DNA of 64,000 nucleotides from the NCBI RefSeq assembly GCF_019097595.1, contig NC_080720.1, positions 29,415,852 to 29,479,851 on the forward strand, given 5' to 3'. Of this stretch, positions 34,053-45,673 are shown piece after piece. The first letter of the stretch is position 1. Every line of letters starts with the position of its first letter. Both the position numbers and the translations under genes were made by a program. This DNA comes from Hemibagrus wyckioides. Its lineage: Eukaryota; Chordata; Actinopteri; Siluriformes; Bagridae. The notes below the pieces were generated by a model, which saw nothing but the letters and a program-made list of their open reading frames with translations, was not told the origin of the DNA and searched no databases.

Positions 34053-36690
34053 TGGTTCTGACTGCAAGGTGAATCTCAAATGTATACAGTTTCTATAGCA
34101 ACAACTTCAAATGTAGATTTTTTTTTAATTGTATGTCGTTTTATTAATACCCTTTATGCTTGGCATAGGTTTTCATAAGGAGGACATTGTTCAGCGTTTA
34201 TGAAAGGAGTTCCAGCATTTTGTAACTGAAGGTGTTCCTTTAAAATTAATTTTTTTGGATAGAACACTTCCACTTCAGCCTTTTTAATTTCTTTCTAACA
34301 AGAAAAATATGTTCCTTTGTTTGTCCATGTTTTGTCCTATTAAAGTGTTTGCAGCTGCTGTAACATAAGTAAAAAAACATGTCTCATGGACAAGACACTG
34401 AATGTAAGTGGAAATGGATAAAAAGTATAACGTTATTTTTTTTTTAAAAAGTAGCTGTGGCATAAAAAAGGAATAAAACACTTCAGGAAATGCTTGTATT
34501 GGAAAATAATCAACTTTGCATCAACATTTTACTTTCCCCCCAACACCACCACAACCCTGTTGTGTTTAATTCCTTATAACAATACTAAAAAAAAAAAGTT
34601 CATACACCCTTTGATTTTGCTTATTTCAATTTAATTTATGCATAAAATTTAGTCATGTGAATAATCAGTTTCTTAAGATAGATTGGGACAAAATTTATTT
34701 ACACTGCAGCTCAACATTTACCCAAAACGTGCTGAGTTTATTTTTCCTCCCTTATAAAGATATTTCATTTTAAATCAGTTGGTCGTGAGATTTTGTTCTT
34801 GGTTCCTGTGACTTTGATAGACACATGATCGCATTAGGTCAATTTTATATCCAAGCCTTGGAGTGGACACATTCAAGGTTCCAGCTACTTGTCAAGGCTG
34901 TAAGATGAAGGTTCATTTCATCTTTACATTTATGGAAGAGAATAAGACAGATGGGGGTTATGGGTTAGAGAGGGAACATGATGTTCTATGCTCCTATGCT
35001 GCTCTTGAGTGATCTTTACACATAATAAAGAAGAAAAATTTTGAAGATTTAGATTGTTAGATCTAACACAAGAGCATTGTGATATCACATGTAGGTGCAT
35101 TTTTTTTTTTTTACAGAACTTTGTCTTCGGTTACATTTTTTTAAATGTGTATGCTTTAAGTCTACAGAATCCTGGACCCCTTTAAAGGATTCTGTTTCTG
35201 ATTCTGCACAGGAAATCTCCATCACTGAAGCCACATCATGACTCAACACGGCTTGTTTAATACGTCCAGCGTTCTCTTGAAGGGGTTTCACTTCCTTGGA
35301 ATTAAATGTGAGGTATAAATAGCACCGTGCCATGTCAAGGCATCATCATAATCGATAAAGCGCCTTTGAATTACATTACAGTGCCCTCTTATGGCTATAG
35401 CGTTTAGTTCTGTTCAGCTCTGGGAAGGGGATTGGGGATGGGGATGGAGAAGATTCATGCTTTTCATTTGCATTCTTTCATGTGTGATTCTTCACAGCTT
35501 CACAGGATTACAAAATTGCTTCTCTACACCCGCAGACATGTAAAGGAAATTAGATTTGCGCATTTTAAGAGTGGTGTGATTTTAGAGTATCTAAACTGGG
35601 CATGGAAATGGAGGACACTAGACATTGCCTGAAAACTAGACAGCGATCAGAGAGATTAGATTTTCTTTAATAGAAGCTCAACAGGTTTAAGTGAGTAAAA
35701 ATGTAATGTAGAAGTTCATTTTTAGAAGTGAGTGAGTTCAGACTTTCCTCAGTCTAACTACGTCTAAGTACATGCTATATTTTAGTTCAGTGTAGTTCGT
35801 AGGACGACTTTTGGATAAATAACTTTACAAATTACAAAGAGATGAAATACATTCCTGTTTTGGTTTTATAGATTCCTGTAGTAACTTGTGGCTGGTTGAA
35901 TTCTAAAGCTTCTCCCTTTATAGATCCAATAAATAGAGTAGGAAATATTGGCTCATCCTAGTGCACTCTCCTTGTGAAAGCAATTTGGGATCAGGCGTAT
36001 AACTCACACAGAAAGGCTCCGATGAGCTGTTGACACACACCACCTGTCTAATCAGCATCATGCCAAGGTGAGTGATGGGCACGGAGCATGCCCCTTCACA
36101 CCCACGACTTTCATTCATGCACACATCTCAGCAGAAAACGCGCACGAGCACAGAAGACGCTCCATTCCATTCACGCAACACCATTTCTTCTATTACAGAC
36201 ATTCAAGCGAGTTAAAAGTTCCCAAAGAGAATAAGTGCTGCACTTACCTATCCTGGCATGAAAAACGGAGAATAGGGAAATATTTGCGTTTGTCTCCTGT
36301 TTTTTTTTCTGCCCCCCTTTTTTCTCTGTTACTAGGGATAAATATAGCAACAGTCCAGGGGGCCCAAAATGATGGGTTTAAGTTTGTACATAATGCAGAA
36401 GTTCATGAGACAAAAATCCTAGAAGATTCGGAGATCCGCATGCTTCCTGCTTTATTCTTCACTGCAGTTCTTAAGAAATGTTCATATAAACCCCGGCGGC
36501 TGTGGCACGCATTTGGCCATCAGAACATCATCAAGTGGCGTCATCCTCACTTTTTTTGTACTATTATTAAATATTGTTTCCCCGATTTTAGGCGGAGTCT
36601 TGCAAGGAAAAGTGATCCAACATCAGCTCATCACGTTCAAGCAGCTGAGCATCTCTCATGATGCATACCCAAAGCTTTTGCATTTGCCTA
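34053..36690. other. Intergenic, no gene seen
   Basis: AT-rich DNA with poly-T runs. A 197-codon + frame at 36068-36661 has no recognisable domain and mixed composition; I regard it as chance. Confidence 0.45.
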
Positions 36691-36700
36691 CTGTGCCCTG

Positions 36701-36998
36701 AGCGCGCACGTACGCGGAAGGTGGTGGTTTGCGCGCGCGAACGGAATCTTTCTTCTTTTTTCCCCCCTTTCCTTTCCTTGCGCCGCGCGCTCAGGGGACT
36801 CCCGAGTTCACGCAGCCGCACGCATCAGGTTGCGTTCCACAAAATACAGAATGCGCGCGCGCAGCCGTGGGAACATCTGTCTGGTCTTCGTTTACCCCAC
36901 GATGAGTGGGAAAGAAGAAAGGTGCTACGAGCATCCGCGGGCAAAAATCTCGGCTCTCCCTTTGCGCGAAGTGAGAGAGCGTGCGCGCGCGCGCGCGC

Positions 36999-37000
<2 letters not shown>
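36701..37000. promoter_or_regulatory. CpG island
   Basis: Dense CpG with GCGCGC, CGCGCGCG and CCGCGGGC clusters over about 300 bp, in a window otherwise strongly CpG-poor. It ends in a GCGCGC-GTGT-GAGA microsatellite. CpG islands usually mark promoters or silencer elements. No TATA box or first coding exon could be identified, and the strand of any transcript is unknown. Confidence 0.6.

Positions 37001-37031
<31 letters not shown>
36981..37031. repeat. Compound (GC)n-(GT)n-(GA)n microsatellite
   Basis: Three dinucleotide tracts in series; the GC and GT tracts are alternating purine-pyrimidine (Z-DNA-prone). Confidence 0.9.
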
Positions 37032-37033
<2 letters not shown>

Positions 37034-37061
37034 GCTTCTATAGCAGTCAACTCACAGCGCT

Positions 37062-37225
37062 ACACTATCCTTAAAGGTTTTGTCTAAACCTCTAAAGGGT
37101 TCTTTGGTTTGTTGCATGTACAACCCTCCAACAAAGGGTTCCCCATGTGCACAATATTCCAGATAGAACCCATTAGTAAATCTAGAACCATTAACCATCC
37201 GCAGAACCCCTGAGCAACCTTTTGT
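37062..37225. repeat. Fish GGGTTCT/AGAACC interspersed repeat
   Basis: AAAGGGTTCTTTGG, AAAGGGTTCCCC, TAGAACCCATTAG and TAGAACCATTAACC in alternating orientation. Similar to 14255-14440. Confidence 0.5.
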
Positions 37226-37317
37226 TGTAAAAAAAATAATAAAAAATCCAAAGCTGCATTTCCAATTCAGCACCACGGACAGCGAGTGCAAATTTGCGCC
37301 TCTGTGTATATAAGTTG

Positions 37318-37765
37318 AGAAACGAAGGCGTGGCCTATGTGCCTGTTGCTATAAGTGAAGGAGGTGTGGCCTATGTTCCTAGGGGCAAAAGTGAAGGAGG
37401 CGTGGCCTGTGTGCCTGTTGGTACAAGTGAAGGAGGTGTGGCCTATTTGGCTGTGCAAGGGAAGTAACAGTAACACTAAATGATGTGTGGCATATGTCTC
37501 TATACCAGTCTCAGGAATGGAGTTGTGTCCTATGTGTCTACCACTCCAAGAGATGCTTGGCCTTTGTAACTGTCAGTCAAAATGAAGATGGTGTGGTGTC
37601 TGGTAATGAAGAAGGTATAGCCTCTGTCTCCCGGGCATAGTGAAAAAGGAGTTGCCTCAATGTGTCCTCTGTAAATCAGAGTCCCCTTCAAGGAGACATA
37701 AAAATATGTAGTTACTAGTTGCATTAAAGGTGGTGTGGCCTATGTGTTTGTACACTGCAAATAAT
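37318..37765. repeat. 36-bp minisatellite, left part
   Basis: Units such as AGTGAAGGAGGCGTGGCC plus a variable half follow at exactly 36 bp for about four copies from 37320, then become diverged. As 36 is a multiple of three, the minus strand shows a false 12-residue protein repeat (GHTSFT). The array resumes at 38385 after inserted SINEs. Confidence 0.8.
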
Positions 37766-37767
37766 GG

Positions 37768-38367
37768 AGAGGTGGTAGCTTAGTGGTTAAGGTGTTGGAT
37801 TACTGATATAGATGAACTACTGATCAGTGTTTGACTATTGCTTAAGGTGTTGGACTACTGATCAGTCAGAAGGTTGTAGGTTTGAATCCCAGGTCCACCA
37901 AGCAGCCACTGCTGGGCCCCTGAGCAAGGCCCTTAAACACTCAGTTGCATAAAAAAGGAGATAAAATGTTCTGGATTAGGGCAGCACGGTGGCTTAGTGG
38001 TTAGCACTGTTGCTTCACAGCAAGAAGGTCCTGGGTTTGAACAGGCATGGACCTTTCTGTGTGGAGTTTGCATGTTCTCCCTGTGCTTGCGTGGGTTTAC
38101 TCTGGGTACTCCGGTTTCCTCCCACAGTCCAAAAACCTATACATTAGGTTGATTGGTAATTGTAAATTGCCCATAGGAGTGAGTGTGAGTGTGTGTGGTT
38201 GTCTGTCTATATATGTGGCCCTGTGATGGACTGGTGACCTGTCCAGGGTGTACCCCTGCCTTTCGCCCAATAGGCTCCAGCAGATCCCCATGACCCTTAT
38301 TAGGAATAAAGCGGGTATAGAAAATGGATGGATGGATGTTCTGGATTAGGGCACCTGCCAAATGCCG
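37768..38367 (+). repeat. tRNA-derived SINE (family 1), interrupted by another SINE
   Basis: Head GGTGGTAGCTTAGTGGTTAAGG with a partial internal duplication of the GTGTTGGA.TACTGAT part, B box GTTTGAATCCCAGG, then the tail is cut at CTGGATTAGGGCA and continues after the inserted element as ACCTGCCAAATGCC. Confidence 0.85.
37981..38338 (+). mobile_element. Mermaid/HE1-like SINE inserted in SINE family 1
   Basis: Starts GCAGCACGGTGGCTTAGTGG, contains GGAGTTTGCATGTTCTCCC and AATTGTAAATTGCCC, ends GGATGGATGGATG. It is flanked by an 18-bp match (ATGTTCTGGATTAGGGCA at 37966-37983 and 38336-38353) that fits a target-site duplication; a few bases may belong to the element. Confidence 0.9.
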
Positions 38368-38384
38368 GCATGGTTTTTCTGTCA

Positions 38385-38660
38385 GTCCTAGTAAAAGGGG
38401 TGTGGCCCCTACACAGAAGGTGTAACCTCTGTCTGCCAACCATAGTGAAGGAGGTGTGGCCTCTGTAACAATCAGTTCTAGTGAAAGAGGCGTGGCCTAT
38501 GTAACTTCTGAGTGCAATAAAGTAGAATATGTTCATGTGGCCTGTGGAAAGACATGTGGTCTCTGTGCAAATCAGTACCAATGGAGAAATATGGCCAAGG
38601 TGACTACCAGTTACATTAAAAAAGGCATTACCACCATTTTTTACCAGATCCAGTGAAGAT
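38385..38660. repeat. 36-bp minisatellite, right part
   Basis: Continues the GTGAAGGAGGTGTGGCC units with greater divergence after the SINE insertions, fading out near 38660. Confidence 0.7.
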
Positions 38661-39440
38661 GACATGACATAAAACTGTTCAGTGGCAAAACTTGTGCAAA
38701 CAGATCAAACTGCATCAGCACATTGTATTAATACTCGTCATACCTCCCATAACTGATCATGAATAAGCCTCACATCATCTGAGCCAGAGGAATCCCACCC
38801 ATACACCCACCACACATGAGTAAATTGCATTCAGGTTTGCAGCTTAAGCTGTTTTGGTTCTTATTGCCTTGCTGACTGATTGCACCTTTCAGGATAGAAC
38901 ACACAGCTTTAGTCAAAACTTAATCACGCACACTCATTTCTGTCTCACTTGTCTGACTGTCTGCTCTTTCCTCTACAATCCTCCATCAAGAATCTGACAT
39001 GCTGACAGAGAGACAGACAGAGAGAATGTGTGAGAGGGAGAGAGAGAGAGAGAGAGAGTACAGCAGTGTGACTGCAGCACCACTTTCCATACACATACTT
39101 TCACTGCAGTGACGGAAGAGGAAAAATGATTCACACCATTCCACTCTCTCACCCTCCACACACACATCTTCATCCTGTCCTCTATAAAGATTTGACAAAA
39201 GCTTAAAGAACAGGTGTCTGAAAGGATAATAAATGGTCAAAGGGGGGGAAAAGAATCATGTGAATAAAAGAAATAGAGAAACGTCTGCAATTACAGAGAC
39301 GATTTATTCCAGCGAGAGAGGGCGAAAACTGTGAGAGGGAAATGAAAAGAGAAGTGACAGACTGATTTTACATGTCTGTATAAAGTCCGGAAGTGTGTAT
39401 TTAAGCACCTTAAACTTGTCATTACCAAATTAAATTATCA
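38661..39440. other. Intergenic, no gene seen
   Basis: Unique sequence with a (GA) run at about 39033-39058. Confidence 0.5.
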
Positions 39441-39444
39441 TTGA

Positions 39445-39590
39445 ACTGTGATATACTTGATTCTGATTGGTCAGAAAGTGTCGATCAAAGACAAATCACA
39501 GGTTTTTGTTTATGTGCTTATTCTAATAAGTTATCGTTTCTATAGTAACAATTAATAAATGAGGACTTGTATAGCCGATGAATAAAACTG
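39445..39590. repeat. Family C-type repeat fragment
   Basis: TTGATTCTGATTGGTCAGAAAGTG is the complement of the CCAATCAGAAT end at 30900 and 41370, followed by a TTTCTATAGTAACA block also seen near 4675 and 42205. Confidence 0.55.
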
Positions 39591-40200
39591 AATAAAGAAA
39601 CTTTGCTGTGACTTTCTTTGAATTCAGTCCAAAATCTAACTGGTTCATTTGCTGCTTTCAGTGATAATTGTACAAAAATCCTACAAACATTCAACTGGTC
39701 AGTCTTGAGATATTGTGCTAATAACAGTCTAATAATAACTGTGATGTGGGGAAGGAGACATGGATTTAACGTTTACGGAAGTGTCCAGTGTCAGACCGTA
39801 CATGTTTTTCTGCATAATAGTCTTGACATGTGTGGTGGATGTTGTAAAAGCGAACGCTGTTATAACACAAGTGATAAGAGGTGCTAACTTGTTTAGTGGA
39901 TTTTAAATTCTGGCAATAACTAGATTTATCAACGTATAAAAAAGTGTACAGCGTTGTTTTTCATAAGCATTTGCGAACTGTTATGATACTCTCTGAAACA
40001 CTTCTGGCCCAAAATATATTAACAAGATGGTGTGATGCGATTCCTAGTACAGCTTGCCCCAAAGCTTAACTCATTATAATCTACAATGAAAAAAACAGGA
40101 GAGAATCCTGAGGACATGTCTGGGGACTGATACCTGGATAGTATACATAGTAAATATTGAGAACTTATTGAGAAAAATATGATTAGGGACAGGATCTGTC
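39591..40200. other. Intergenic, no gene seen
   Basis: Unique AT-rich sequence; the 89-codon + frame at 39618 shows no recognisable domain. Confidence 0.45.
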
Positions 40201-40420
40201 CCTTCATCGAAGACCCACACATTGAACTCTGCATATGCAATGCCACCGGCGTTGTGGGTGACTTCATCCATCCCTGTCATCCCCATGCCATCTGGCAGAT
40301 GGTACAGTAGCATCTTGGCCACTTGTGCCACACTCTGTAACAGCTTCTTTCCCGAGGCAGTCAGGCTCCTCACCACTCAGATGCCCTCAAACCCAAACCA
40401 AGTGAACTGAGATGAGCTGA
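40201..40420 (+). pseudogene. L2-like LINE remnant (ORF2 C-terminus)
   Basis: Read on +, MPSGRWYSSI and NSFFPEAVRLL match the conserved LPSGRRYRSI...NSFFPQAVRLL end of fish L2-type ORF2. Only this short tail is left. Confidence 0.65.
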
Positions 40421-40709
40421 GCTGAGAATTCTAAAAACCACTGTAATGCAGACCTTTGTGTTGTGCCTCTGTGTTGTCGTGTACATACTCAAAATTCTAG
40501 CATATGTGGGTGTGTTATTTCTCTTCTCCTTTTGCTTCCAACACTACAGTGCTAAAATACTCACAAATTGTTGTGACTGAGAAAGTCCTGGTACAGCTGG
40601 CATCATCGACATCTATACCATCCGAAGAGATGGCGTCAGGCATCTTGTCTAGGTTTGAAATCAACTAAATCAAACAGAAGATTATTATGCATCTATCCAT
40701 TTTTTGTGC

Positions 40710-40905
40710 ACAGCGTTATGGAGAACCTGAAGCCTATCTCAGTGGGACACCCTAGATGGGGTTCCCAACTCATCACAGGGCATAAGCACACACTTTCACA
40801 CTCATTCTCACATTTCAGACAATTTAGAGACGCCAATCAGCCTATAACACATGTCTGTGGAGTGGAGGAGGAAGCCGGAGAACCCAAAGGAACGTCCTGT
40901 TATAG
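40710..40905 (-). repeat. Mermaid-like SINE fragment, antisense
   Basis: The complement keeps AGGCTGATTGGCGTCTCTAA and a degraded TCCGGCTTCCTCC block, in the usual order of this SINE. Confidence 0.6.
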
Positions 40906-40945
40906 GAAAATTCACAAGAATGTCATCGTGTAGTGCAGTGATGAG

Positions 40946-41390
40946 TTAACAGTTGATTGTTTTCCTAAAGCAGCATGTCCTAAATTCCTCTTTCAGCACA
41001 CAATTACAAATTTTCATTAATTAATGAATGATACTGTATTTTCTATCCACTTACAGTTACATTAATATTGCTGTGGAAAGTCTGAGAAACAATATAGCAC
41101 ACTAAACGTTCAGGTTTTTCCTCTCTTGTGTCCTGAAGACTTTCCCAATGAGGAAAACCTGATCTACATCTGAATTTGATAAGAATTCACACTAGATATA
41201 TCAATAAATATGTCCTTACAGGAAACGCACTATAATAGAAGCTGCTGTCTATGTTGTTGCTATAGAAACGACAACATAACAAAAACATGCATTAATATAA
41301 ACCTTGAAGCTGGAACTGCTCTTCATCAAAGCTGCTGTATTTGAGAATTAAACACCTTCTGACCAATCAGAATTAGGAATTGCTGTAAGG
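40946..41390. repeat. Unclassified interspersed repeat (family C), longest copy
   Basis: GTTGATTGTTTTCCTAAAGC at the left, GAAGACTTTCCCAATGAGG in the middle, TTGTTGCTATAGAAACG, and CTTCTGACCAATCAGAATTAGG at the right. This order agrees with 30615-30925 and, in part, 9660-9970. No coding capacity seen. Confidence 0.6.
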
Positions 41391-41572
41391 TGCTATGTGT
41401 TATGTTAAACGTAGTATTCCTGTACATGAGTGAAGATCGATTAGCAGATAGTACTAGGATCGTGACGGAAGGAGCATGTCTGCTCTAATTGAAATTCATT
41501 TTGCATGCAGGTGTAAGTGCTTTAGTCAAACAGAGAGCGTACAAGACAAAATCTAATCTATGTAGATTTATG

Positions 41573-41645
41573 GGTCTTGCTTAAGGGCCCAACTGTAGCT
41601 TTGTGTCAGTCTGGGATTTGAACACACAACCTTCCGGGCCTGAGG
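41573..41645 (-). repeat. tRNA-derived SINE (family 1) fragment, antisense
   Basis: The complement has GGTTGTGTGTTCAAATCCC and GTTGGGCCCTTAAGCAAG. Confidence 0.6.
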
Positions 41646-42099
41646 CGGCCTTATCTTTCCAATCACACTTTCTAATTCTCATTAATATTCATCATTCCTC
41701 TATTTTTTTCCTGAGCTTGAAATGCAGACAAAATACTAATGATAACTATGATTAATGTTTTCTGCGGCTGCTCATTATACAGCTTCCAGTTTTAAATATT
41801 TGTTTCGACCAAAATTCAGCTGGACAGTTGTCAAAATTAACACTTGTGTAATTTATCAAACCCCCCCCCCCCCAAAAAAAAAAAAAAAAGAGAGAGAGAG
41901 AGAGTGAAAGAGAGAGAGAGAAACCCTGCAGTGCTGCATTAAGATCACGTTGTCTATTAAAATGTGCTTTCCAATATTCTCCGGCTGATTTTGGAGAGGA
42001 GAAGAGAAGGAATTAAACAGATTGCTGTGCGAGAAAGCCAAGGTCCTTGTGAGTGTTCAGAAGAAAGAAATTCAATACTATTACCAAATTCAGCGAACA

Positions 42100-42240
42100 A
42101 AACAATTTAAGACAGTGTTGATTCATTTTCTATAACGGCAGCTCTGATATAGTTCATCTGACTGCAAGACACATAACAGGTTTGTAATTAAGACGATATT
42201 GTTTCTATAGCGAACGGATTAATAAGCTAATCGAAGACTA
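42100..42240. repeat. Family C-type repeat fragment
   Basis: GTGTTGATTCATTTTCTATAAC, GGCAGCTCTGATATAGTTCA and ATTGTTTCTATAGCGAACGG, as in other copies of this group. Confidence 0.5.
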
Positions 42241-42389
42241 AAAATAAATGTAAATAATGTATATAAAATGTAAATAAATAAATAAACAGATTAAATGAAA
42301 CAATCCAAAAATGCAAATGTAAATACAAAATTAAATATTTTGAAAAAACACACGTTAATAAATAAAATGTAAATAATTAAATAAAAACA

Positions 42390-42506
42390 TAATAATAATA
42401 ATAATAATAATAATTATTATTATTATTATTGTTATTTTATGTATATAATAATACTAATAATAATAATACCACTAATAATAATAATAAATATTATTGTTAT
42501 TATTAT

Positions 42507-42541
<35 letters not shown>
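42390..42541. repeat. (AAT)n/(ATT)n microsatellite with inverted halves
   Basis: AAT units run into ATT units twice, so long stretches are self-complementary and could extrude as a cruciform or fold in RNA. Confidence 0.85.
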
Positions 42542-42544
<3 letters not shown>

Positions 42545-44500
42545 ATAGTCTGCTAAATAAATAAATAAATAAAGTGACAGTATCACCAAGGAACATTCTC
42601 AAATTATCTGATATTCTGATGTGAAATAATCATCTTAGAAATTGTCTCTTGGAAACATTCCTTCACTCCCAGAAGATAGCAATGAAGACATTAGAGGATA
42701 AAAGCCTTGAGCAAATAAACTCCAGATTCATCATAATTCACACAAGCTTATTTGTTTGTAGAGCTATCAGCTTAGTCATAAAAATGAAATTCCTAATAAG
42801 GTAGAAGATAATGGCAAGACCCTCTGCTGTCTCAGCTGCGAAAACGCTGACCAGGCTCCACCTACTGAAGTGTCTGAAGGCACTTCTCCATCATGGCTCT
42901 GTAGAACGCTCAAGCAAGGCCCGAGCACGGGGTCGAACGTATCCACCAAGGAAGACCTACCTCTGTGTATACAGCTGAGTCACTGCTTGTTTAATTCTTA
43001 GGCTCGGATTCTGTAGAAATTCCACCATGCAAGCCTTGGTGAGTGAACAAACTGTTGATTAGAATAGAAATGAGAATCAAATAGAAATGAATATGCGTGA
43101 AACATGCAAATTACTCAACACCTTCTGACAAAGCAGATTTGAGAATTCTACAGCACTGTGGTATAAACATAAATAAGGACTAAGCAAAACACTGATGATT
43201 TCTGGTCTAATGGGGTTTGTCTCATGGTAGTAAAGCAATCGTGTTTTACTAGAAGTGCATTGCCATGTTGATGAAATAATGCAGTCAAGCATGAAATGGC
43301 ACTAACACCGATAATACGATAAGCCGGAAGTCAAGCAATTTACAAGTAGCACACCAAATAATCACAAGTCTCAGATCCAGTGAGGTCCCACTGCTGGCTA
43401 GATGAAACTCCGGATTTAAATTTTACCTGGATTCATGTATTTGACAAATTATATTTGTTACCATAGTGTTATGAGTGTGGGGTTTATTTGAATTAATCAA
43501 ATTAGAATTTTCTGTAATTACTGTAAGTCAACATAGAAAACAGAAAACAGGAAGCATAACTAGGAGTGAGGAAACATATGAGGAAACAAACGATAACTTT
43601 GATGACACACATGTCCTAATTCGCTTATTTATACTATGCACTGGAAGTCCGTACCTTTTTTTGAAGGAGCATCCTTTGAAATTCTAACATGTTATGTAAC
43701 AGAAAAGAATGTGGTTGCCTAGTTATGCGCAAATCCCTCGTTGCATTTCAGATTTTCTTCAATCATTAATCTTTGTATAAGAACACTATAGGATTTAATT
43801 TACCAAACCCCACCTACCTACCTACCTACCTTTACAAAGCTCTTCCTTCTTCCATGCAAGAAGTCGTAAGCAAGCTGAAAAAGTGTCCCCAGATCCACCA
43901 AAATCTACCAGAAATAGTAGACAATCCAGGTAGCTCCAAGCTACTCATTTCAAAATACTGAGCACCTCGGATACTATTCAGGACGGATATTAGGTGAACT
44001 ATTAGGACTCAGCAAATAGCACAAGAAGATATAAACAGACAAACTAATCAATCTCAGAACATCTGGAGACAATCAGGAAACACAGCAATGAGAGAAAAGG
44101 GGCGGAGACAAGAGTCAAATCAAGGCAAGAGCTCATGTTAATGTTTAAAAATAAGTGTAAACATGGAGGGAAAATAAGTTTTGAGCTGGCTTCAAGTTAG
44201 ATTTAAAATCTGTCTCATGAATCTGTATTTTATTGCTATCAATATTCTTGCTTGTCTAGTTCAGCAGATTGATGTAAGTTGTGCAGTGTGTAATGTTTCT
44301 AACCCTCTCACCGCCCCAGACTTTTGTGGAGTGATGGAGTTTCCTGTGTGTTCTCTCCATGTCCACTTTCATCACACTTCCCAAAGGCATCCCAGTAGGT
44401 GAAATCCAAGAGGTCCTGATCTTGGTCCACCTTCCTGGTCAGACATTTTGAGCCAAAAGTGTGTTGTTTTGTGTTGCAAAGTGTCTCATGGATTAAGGCA
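42542..44500. other. Intergenic, no gene seen
   Basis: Unique DNA. The block at about 42830-42990 is GC-richer but has no recognised exon. A (CCTA)n tract lies near 43811-43831. Confidence 0.5.
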
Positions 44501-44506
44501 GGGATG

Positions 44507-44672
44507 TCCAATCTTTTCCAAATGGTCGGTGTGGGTGCAGGTTTTCATTCCAATCAAGCAGGAGCCAAACCTGAAATCCACCTGTTTAATCAGTTGACCT
44601 TGGCTTTCAAAATACTCTGCTTCTGCATGGTTGGTATGAAAACTTTCTGGATAAGATTGGACATGAATTAAG
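44507..44672. mobile_element. MITE-like repeat with GATGTCCAATCTT ends
   Basis: Left end ATGTCCAATCTTTTCC and right end GGATAAGATTGGACAT are inverted copies. The inner GGTTTTCATTCCAATCAAGC is echoed by TTGGTATGAAAACT. This matches a common palindromic teleost repeat in which the arms carry the GGTGTGGGTGCAGGTTTTC motif. Confidence 0.7.
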
Positions 44673-44833
44673 GTTATAGTAGTGTTCTTGGAGCCCTTGG
44701 ACTTGCAGCCAGGACAGTCTCAATGATAGTCTGGTGGTGTCCTAATCACCTTATGTCCAGTTTTCCTGGGATACCGGGATCCGGATCTATCGTGACAGGA
44801 ATAAAAGCAATTATTAAAGATGAATGAAGGATT

Positions 44834-44923
44834 GATGTGGAAGCTTAGTGGTTAAGGTGTTGAATTGGAAGGTTGTAGTTCAAATCCCAGGTACACCAAG
44901 ATGCCACTGCTGGGCCCGTGAAC
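44834..44923 (+). repeat. tRNA-derived SINE (family 1) head
   Basis: GATGTGGAAGCTTAGTGGTTAAGG, then a B box and CACTGCTGGGCCCGTGA. The 3' part is missing. Confidence 0.75.
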
Positions 44924-45634
44924 ATATGTTATATGAAAATATTTGGAATGCTTCTTAAAAAGCAGGGAAAAAATAAAATTAATAAATTAAATAAAAATAA
45001 AATTTAAAAAAAGTTACTTTGTACAGCAAGGGAAAAATATATAGAAAATCTAAAAATTAATATAAATATGAATTGGTGGAAGAACATTATGACTACTGTA
45101 AATAAAGTGCAGTTGTCTGCATGGTAAGTAATATGTGCTATATTCCTAAGTAGAGGACAAAATACTGTACATGGGGTCATGTTTTTACAGCAAAATAATC
45201 AACGACAAGGTAATTGTCATGCAGACTGACACGAGAGTCATTTTTATTATCCTGTTTACTTTTTATTCCTTGATAGAAAGCCTGCAGAACAACTTTTTGA
45301 AGTTCTCTTGAAGTTAATTAGACCAGCAAGACACACAAGACTTCTCATGCTGAGACTGAATGAGAGCCTTTCCTGAGAGTCCTTAAACAAAACTAATTTT
45401 TAATTCTCAAATCTCCTCCACATGTCATTGAATTGAAGCATCTGCTTAATAAATACATATAAATGATTTGAATAATAATAATAATAAAAAAAGAAACGGC
45501 TAAATACCGGTGTGAGCTGAGCTACTTGATTCCGATCTCTGTATTTCAATTCAGTGTCTGCAAAGAGTTTTGTGTAGCAAGAAATAACACTGGGCAGCTC
45601 AGTCAGCACCCTAGTCAGGCTTTCATTAGCTAAT

Positions 45635-45673
<39 letters not shown>

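Noticed and set aside
36068..36661. 197-codon + strand open frame
   Set aside because: No domain, no splice context, composition changes along its length and a poor homology look; likely a chance frame next to the CpG island.
36658..37074. 138-codon + strand open frame through the CpG island
   Set aside because: Its end is an Arg/Glu/Ala/Val-Cys run from (GC)(GT)(GA) repeats and the rest has no recognisable fold. Openness follows from high GC.
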